Assembly (NCBI GenBank): GCA_001662425.1
Contig: BDDC01002545.1
Span: forward strand, 1 to 12,113
Length of the DNA stretch: 12,113 bases
Reading direction: 5' to 3'
Source of the DNA: Chlamydomonas sphaeroides
Taxonomy: Eukaryota > Chlorophyta > Chlorophyceae > Chlamydomonadales > Chlamydomonadaceae
Below, piece by piece: positions 8,223 to 12,113 of the stretch. The notes beneath the pieces are model-generated. The model was not told the origin of the DNA, did not search any database, and was given only the letters and a program-made list of their open reading frames with translations. Positions within the stretch are counted from its first letter, which is position 1, and each line of letters starts with the position of its first letter. Both the position numbers and the translations under genes were made by a program.

Positions 8223-11200
8223 ATGGCGATCGCGCACCGCTGCTGGCTCTCGCGTCGCCCCTTGCCAGCGTGGCGACCCGCATGTCGGTCGCGTAGCAGC
8301 CAGCAAGCAGCTGTGGGGCCGAGCCCGCGGCCGCGACGGCGGGCCGTGGCGGGCTCCGCCGCCTCCCCCCTACTGCGGCGGCGGCGGCTGCCAGCCCTGC
8401 TGCTGGCAGCGGCTGCGCTGGCGGCGCTGCCGGGCGGGGTGCGGGCGCAAATCAACATCGCCAGCCTCTCGGCAAGTACAGCGCGAGCACCTCGCGCTGC
8501 GGGGTGGAATGCGTCCTACGTAACCCACCGCCGCGCGGGCCCCAGGGCTGCCTGGGCTCCCAGGGCTGCCTGGGCTGCCAGGGCTGCGGCGCACGTGTCC
8601 GACCTGCCGGCGAGCAGCCCGGGCGGGCTCGTCCCTCCCTCCCAACCCTCGGCCGCCTGGCTCGCCCCCATGAGCGCCCCCCCCCCTGCGTGTTCCCGCC
8701 CAGGTCCTGGGCTCCAGCGGCACCGCGGCCCCCCTGACGGCCGACAGCTACTACATCCTGCCCGCCGGCGCCCGGCCCACCCTGACCTTCACGGTGGACG
8801 GCTCGGGCGGCAGCGCGCAGTTCAACTTGCTGGTGCGTTGGGGGCAGCGGGGGCGGGGGAGGGAGCCGGCTGAGGGGAGGGGCGAGGGGGAGGGGAGGGG
8901 GAGAGGAGGGACGCCACGCTGGGGTGGGTGGGTGCGGAGGGAGGTGTGCTATCTACGTAGGAATCAGGGCGGCAGCATGTCTGTGTACGCCACAGCTGCA
9001 CACCCTCGCTCCCCCACCTGGCGCACGCACCCCCCACGGCCCCCAGGTCTGGTACAACTTCCCCAACAACAACGGCAACGGCCCCTTCCGCAAGAGTGGC
9101 AGTGCGCTGGCCATCGCACCCGCCGGCTCCGCCAGCAACCCGCTGGTCTCAGGCAAGCAGGGACAGCGGGGTTAGAGGGGTTAGCCGGTGCCCGGGTCCG
9201 TTGGAGCAGCAGGCGCCAGGGGTGCTGTGGCATTTGGGCCGACGAACCGCCCTTGTGCAGCTGCTGAGCTGGGCCCCGCGCCCCGCGCCGTCAGCAGCCT
9301 CGTGCCCCGCCTCGCCCGCTTCACCCGCTCCGACCGCCGCACACGCACGCATGCACCCCTCACCTACCCCTTTCCCCGCTGCAGGCAACAACCTGCAGAC
9401 CATCCCCTTCACGCCCACAAACGAGACCACCATCCTCAACGGCCCGCCCGCCACCGGCGGCCTGCTGCCCGGCTGCTACGTGTTCCGCACCCAGCTGGTG
9501 CTGCCCGGCACCACCACGTTCGCCGGCTCCGCGGCAGCTGCCGGCGTGCGTGTGGGCGACCCCGCCGCACCCTGCAGCGAGATCCGCAACACGCCGCCCA
9601 ACTGCGACACCGCGATGTGCGTGTGTGAGGGGGAGGGGGGGCGGGTTGCGGGCTGCCGGGCCCGCAGAAGGTGGCAGGGCGTGGCGAGGGACTCGGGGCG
9701 GCAGGTCAACGCCGCTGCGGTACGGGTGGGGTACGGGTCGGCGGCAAGTTCGGCTCCCTTGCACGCGCCTGCATCGCGTGAACCGTGAACCGTAAAACCG
9801 TTCACAGTGACAAGAGAGGGCTGCGTTTCAAGTTTGCAAATGACCTCAGTAGACACCTCTGCGCAGACTTCAGGGTCGGATAACTTCAGGTACCACATTG
9901 GGAGCTTCAAGCCCGCCGCCTCGCTTCCCTCGCCGTGGCCACTTTCCTCGCAGGTTCTCCTACTCGCCCGCCGGCATCGAGGTGGGCGGCTTCACGGTGG
10001 CCCAGCCCACCAGCGGCAGCGCCTGCACGTCGGTGTCCTTGGCGGCCCCACCCGGCGCCTGCAGCGACCTGGAGGGCACCCCGCTGGCCTACACCTGGAC
10101 GGCCGCCCCCACAGGCAGCGCCGCCGTGGCCGCGACCAAGCTGGGGCCCAACGCCACCTTCACCACCGGGTGGGGCGGGGTACGGGGGGTACCGGGGTAG
10201 GGCCCACCAGGGCGGTGGCTGGGTCGCTGGGTGGGCGGTTGGGGGGCACTACCGCTGTACCTGTCACGCACGCACGCGTGTGGGCCCCAGCCGCCGCCGC
10301 CGCCGCGGCTGCTGCAGCCAGCTAGCGTGCACAGCCAGCCAGCAGCCTGCAGCGGGGGCCATCTGTGCCACACGGCGGGCCGCGGACGCCCCACCTGCTG
10401 CCATCACTGTGCGTGCGTTCCCGTGTCCCCCATGCCCCCTCCCCACCTTGTTTCTCACCGCCCACCGCCCCGGCCCCACCTGCACCTCCCCGCGCCCAGC
10501 CTGGCCACCTCGGAGCTGTACCCCGGCTCCTGGGACATCGCGCTCACCGTGTCCGACACGCCCTCGAACGCCTCACTGGCGCAGACCAAGGTCATCAGAT
10601 AGTGAGTCAGCAGCGTAGCGGGCAGCAGCAGCGGATGCGTGCTGCTGCAGCAGGAGGCGAAGGGACGTGGCCGGGCAATGCCGCCGCGACGCCTGCTCCT
10701 TGACGCCAACGGCCCATCCGCCTACACCCCACGCCCCTGCCTGGCTGCCATGCTGCCCGTCCGCCCGTGCAGCGAGGCCATTACGGTGTCGCCCTGCAAC
10801 ATCAACTTCCCGCCCGCGCCGGCGCCGACCGTGACCTTTCCGGGTGGCACCTGCGGATCCAACGTCACGGTGTGTGGGATAGTGGGGAGGGGAGCGGGCG
10901 CGGAGGGGCGGGGGCGGCAGCTGGAAGACAGGTCGGTAGGCAGGGAGCAAGGCCCCCGCCTTGCTATGCACGCCTTGGGGCACACGCAGCTGCACGTCGC
11001 TGCGTGGAGCTAGTGGGCCGCCCAATGCTGCCCTGCCTCCACCCTCAAGCGCTGTCGCCGCCCCGCATGCACCCGCGGCTCAGGTGGTAGCCAGTGGCTC
11101 CTCCGATCCCAACGTCGGTACGCACCGGGACGCGCAAACGGACGGAGCGAGGGGCCGGCTGCCTCAGCTGCACAGCTGCATGGGGTCCGGCAGGGGGCAG

Positions 11201-12113
11201 ACCCGCAGCGGGGTGCCAGCCGGCCCTGCCGGCCCTGCCAGCCGGCCCTGCCCCGCAGACTGGCCCCCGTGTGACCCCCGCCCGCCCCCTCCCTGACGGG
11301 CGCTGTAGGTACTATCCTCGCTTGGCCCGCCCACCCCGATACTGCGACCGTCAATGCTTGCACCCCAGCTGCCCTTGCCCCTTCCCCCCCACCCGCCCAG
11401 GCCAAAGCCTCACCTACGTCTTCGTGCTGCTGTCCCCCAGCACCGGCGCCACGGTGCGCACGTCGTCGTCGGCCGCCGGCTCCACCTGGTACTCCACCAC
11501 GGGGGCGGCGGCCCTGCCCGTGGCAAACTACAACCTGCAGGTCTGCAGCTTGGGGGCTGGGAGGGGGTGGATGTGGAAAAGGGATGGCGGGGTCAGGGGC
11601 GACAGGCTGGATTAGGGATGTGGCTGAGAGAGGCTGCTGTGGCGCGGTGTGTGTGCGCATTAAAAAAAGCTGAGGCCGTACACCTCCAAGGCATGGTGAT
11701 ATAAAGCACGAACGACCCCCTGCCACGTGCTGTGTCTAAGCAGCCCGGGCGCCTCTGCTGCAGGTTACCGCCCGTGACAACGGCGCAACCCCCCTGAGCA
11801 CTGCGGCCACAAGCGCATCCTTCCTCATGGGGCCCTGCCCGCTGCCGCCACCGCCCTCACCGCCAGCACCACCACCATCACCGCGGCCGCCTTCGCCGAT
11901 CCCACCCTCACCATCTCCCCCGTCACCACCATCGCCAAGCCCACCATCTCCGACACCACCGTTGCCAAGTATGCCGCAGCCGCCCTCTCCCTCCCCTCCA
12001 CCTTCTCCGGAGCCTCCGAGCCCATCGCCTCCGTCGCCACAGCCGCCCTCTCCCTCCCCTCCTCCTTCTCCGGAGCCTCCGAGCCCATCGCCTCCGTCGC
12101 CGCAGCCACCCTC
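8223..12113 (+). CDS. Secreted PKD/REJ-like protein with Ser-Pro-rich (hydroxyproline-rich type) tail, 3' end missing
   Basis: Ten exons join in phase: 8223-8471, 8704-8832, 9047-9152, 9385-9616, 9954-10169, 10500-10601, 10773-10869, 11084-11117, 11401-11540 and 11764 to the edge, 551 codons so far. Residues 56-75 are a hydrophobic leader after an RRRR run, with a likely cut at GGVRA|QIN; the basic region before it is unusually long. Residues 84-160 form a beta-rich module (LTFTVDGSGGSAQFNLLVWY). Residues 240-345 look like a PKD/REJ-type Ig fold: LAYTWTAAPTGS, then LYPGSWDIALTVSD. A second copy spans about 346-455: SLTYVFVLLSPSTGA, then VANYNLQVTARDNG. Cys pairs lie at module edges (PCSEI, NCDT, SACTS, GACSD, SPCN, GTCGS, GPCP). 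From about 459 the chain is Pro/Ser-rich (PPSPPSP type), expected to be hydroxylated and O-glycosylated. The role is probably extracellular matrix, wall or surface; it is not a typical pherophorin as far as I can see. Introns 1 and 3 appear to use GC donors and intron 9 a weak GTCTGC. The start is the first in-frame ATG. Confidence 0.75.
8387..8410 (+). repeat. Perfect inverted repeat in the leader-peptide coding region
   Basis: GCTGCCAGC (8387-8395) and GCTGGCAGC (8402-8410) are perfect 9-bp complementary arms with a 6-nt loop. They encode the LPALLLAA part of the hydrophobic leader. It may be only a by-product of Leu/Ala codon use. Confidence 0.7.
8472..8703 (+). other. Likely GC-AG intron 1 of the PKD/REJ-like gene
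   Basis: The exon ends CTCTCG and the intron begins GCAAGT, the consensus for GC-type donors; the acceptor is CCGCCCAG ending at 8703. The junction is phase 0 and yields NIASLS|VLGSSG. The only phase-compatible GT alternative I see is TAC|GTAACC after 8519, which would keep 16 more residues encoded partly by nearly repetitive sequence. Confidence 0.6.
8543..8586 (+). repeat. 18-bp tandem repeat inside intron 1
   Basis: CAGGGCTGCCTGGGCTCC (8543-8560) is followed by a copy differing at one base (8561-8578) and an 8-bp partial copy. It is a short intronic minisatellite. Confidence 0.85.
9153..9384 (+). other. Likely GC-AG intron 3 of the PKD/REJ-like gene
   Basis: The exon ends GTCTCAG and the intron begins GCAAGC; the acceptor is CCCCGCTGCAG ending at 9384. 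The join is phase 1 and gives LVSGNNLQ. A GT alternative exists at CGGG|GTTAGA about 22 nt downstream with the same phase, but its donor is poor. Confidence 0.6.
10291..10307 (+). repeat. CCG trinucleotide run in intron 5
   Basis: Five CCG units plus CG lie within the intron 10170-10499, just after a CACGCACGCACGCG stretch. No function is implied. Confidence 0.8.
11214..11252 (+). repeat. 22-bp-spaced direct repeat in intron 8
   Basis: TGCCAGCCGGCCCTGCC occurs at 11214-11230 and again at 11236-11252, separated by a shorter GGCCCTGCC echo. It lies inside the intron 11118-11400. Confidence 0.8.
11977..12113 (+). repeat. 63-bp in-frame tandem repeat coding for Ser-Pro-rich sequence
   Basis: Unit 1 is 11977-12039, unit 2 is 12040-12102, and a third copy starts at 12103 and runs off the window. 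Each unit is exactly 21 codons (QPPSPSPPPSPEPPSPSPPSP). The units differ at only a few third-codon positions, so the protein repeat is identical. It expands the hydroxyproline-rich-type tail of the secreted protein. Confidence 0.95.

Noticed and set aside
9785..9805. Inverted repeat GTGAAC...GTTCAC in intron 4, with nearby GTGAACCGT copies
   Set aside because: The arms are only 6 bp with a 9-nt loop and no flanking duplication or T-run; too weak for a mobile-element end or terminator.
9850..9889. Possible cassette exon inside intron 4 of the third gene, between CCTCAG and CAG|GTACCA
   Set aside because: Candidate lengths (40, 23 or 16 nt) are not multiples of three, and the flanking exons already join in phase as ACCGCGAT|GTTCTCC without it.
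11825..12109. Minus-strand open frame opposite the Pro/Ser-rich tail
   Set aside because: It is the complement of the 63-bp repeat and PPSP codons; the plus strand continues the reading phase of the upstream exons.
1..12113. Defence system, mobile element or CRISPR-like array
   Set aside because: No transposase, integrase, spaced direct repeats or bacterial-type operon was seen; the window is ordinary intron-rich algal nuclear DNA.

Overview
The window reads as nuclear DNA of a volvocine green alga, Chlamydomonas or a close relative. The evidence is very high GC, genes split by many short (about 70-340 bp) GT-AG introns, GC-ending codons, low-complexity Gly/Ala/Gln/Arg inserts, a TGTAA polyadenylation motif, and a secreted protein with a Ser-Pro-rich wall-type tail. 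Species assignment is inference. All gene models were built by hand from splice signals, reading phase and recalled protein families; no search was run.

Region by region: (1) 46-2366, minus strand: 5' and central part of a gene for transcriptional adaptor ADA3 (TADA3/NGG1), running off the left edge inside an intron. (2) 2367-3732: divergent intergenic region between ADA3 and the next gene; it must hold both promoters, plus a possible short upstream ORF in the ADA3 leader. (3) 3733-6475, plus strand: complete nine-exon gene for OST48 (DDOST/WBP1), 425 residues, with signal peptide and C-terminal membrane anchor; its 3' UTR probably ends just after a TGTAA at 6915-6919. (4) About 6940-7745: less GC-rich sequence with no secure gene, though one small ORF with a signal-like segment lies here. 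(5) 7746-12113, plus strand: a third gene, running off the right edge. It encodes a secreted or surface protein with a leader, Ig-like (PKD/REJ-type) modules and a Pro/Ser-rich stalk containing an in-frame 63-bp tandem repeat.

The genes show no operon logic. ADA3 acts in nuclear SAGA-type histone acetylation, OST48 in the ER oligosaccharyltransferase, and the third product would be exported and could pass through the ER glycosylation machinery. The most notable points are two likely GC-AG introns in the third gene, its uncertain 5' end (a phase-consistent upstream extension is possible), and its PKD-like plus hydroxyproline-rich-type architecture. I saw no rRNA, tRNA, CRISPR array, transposase or other mobile-element gene.
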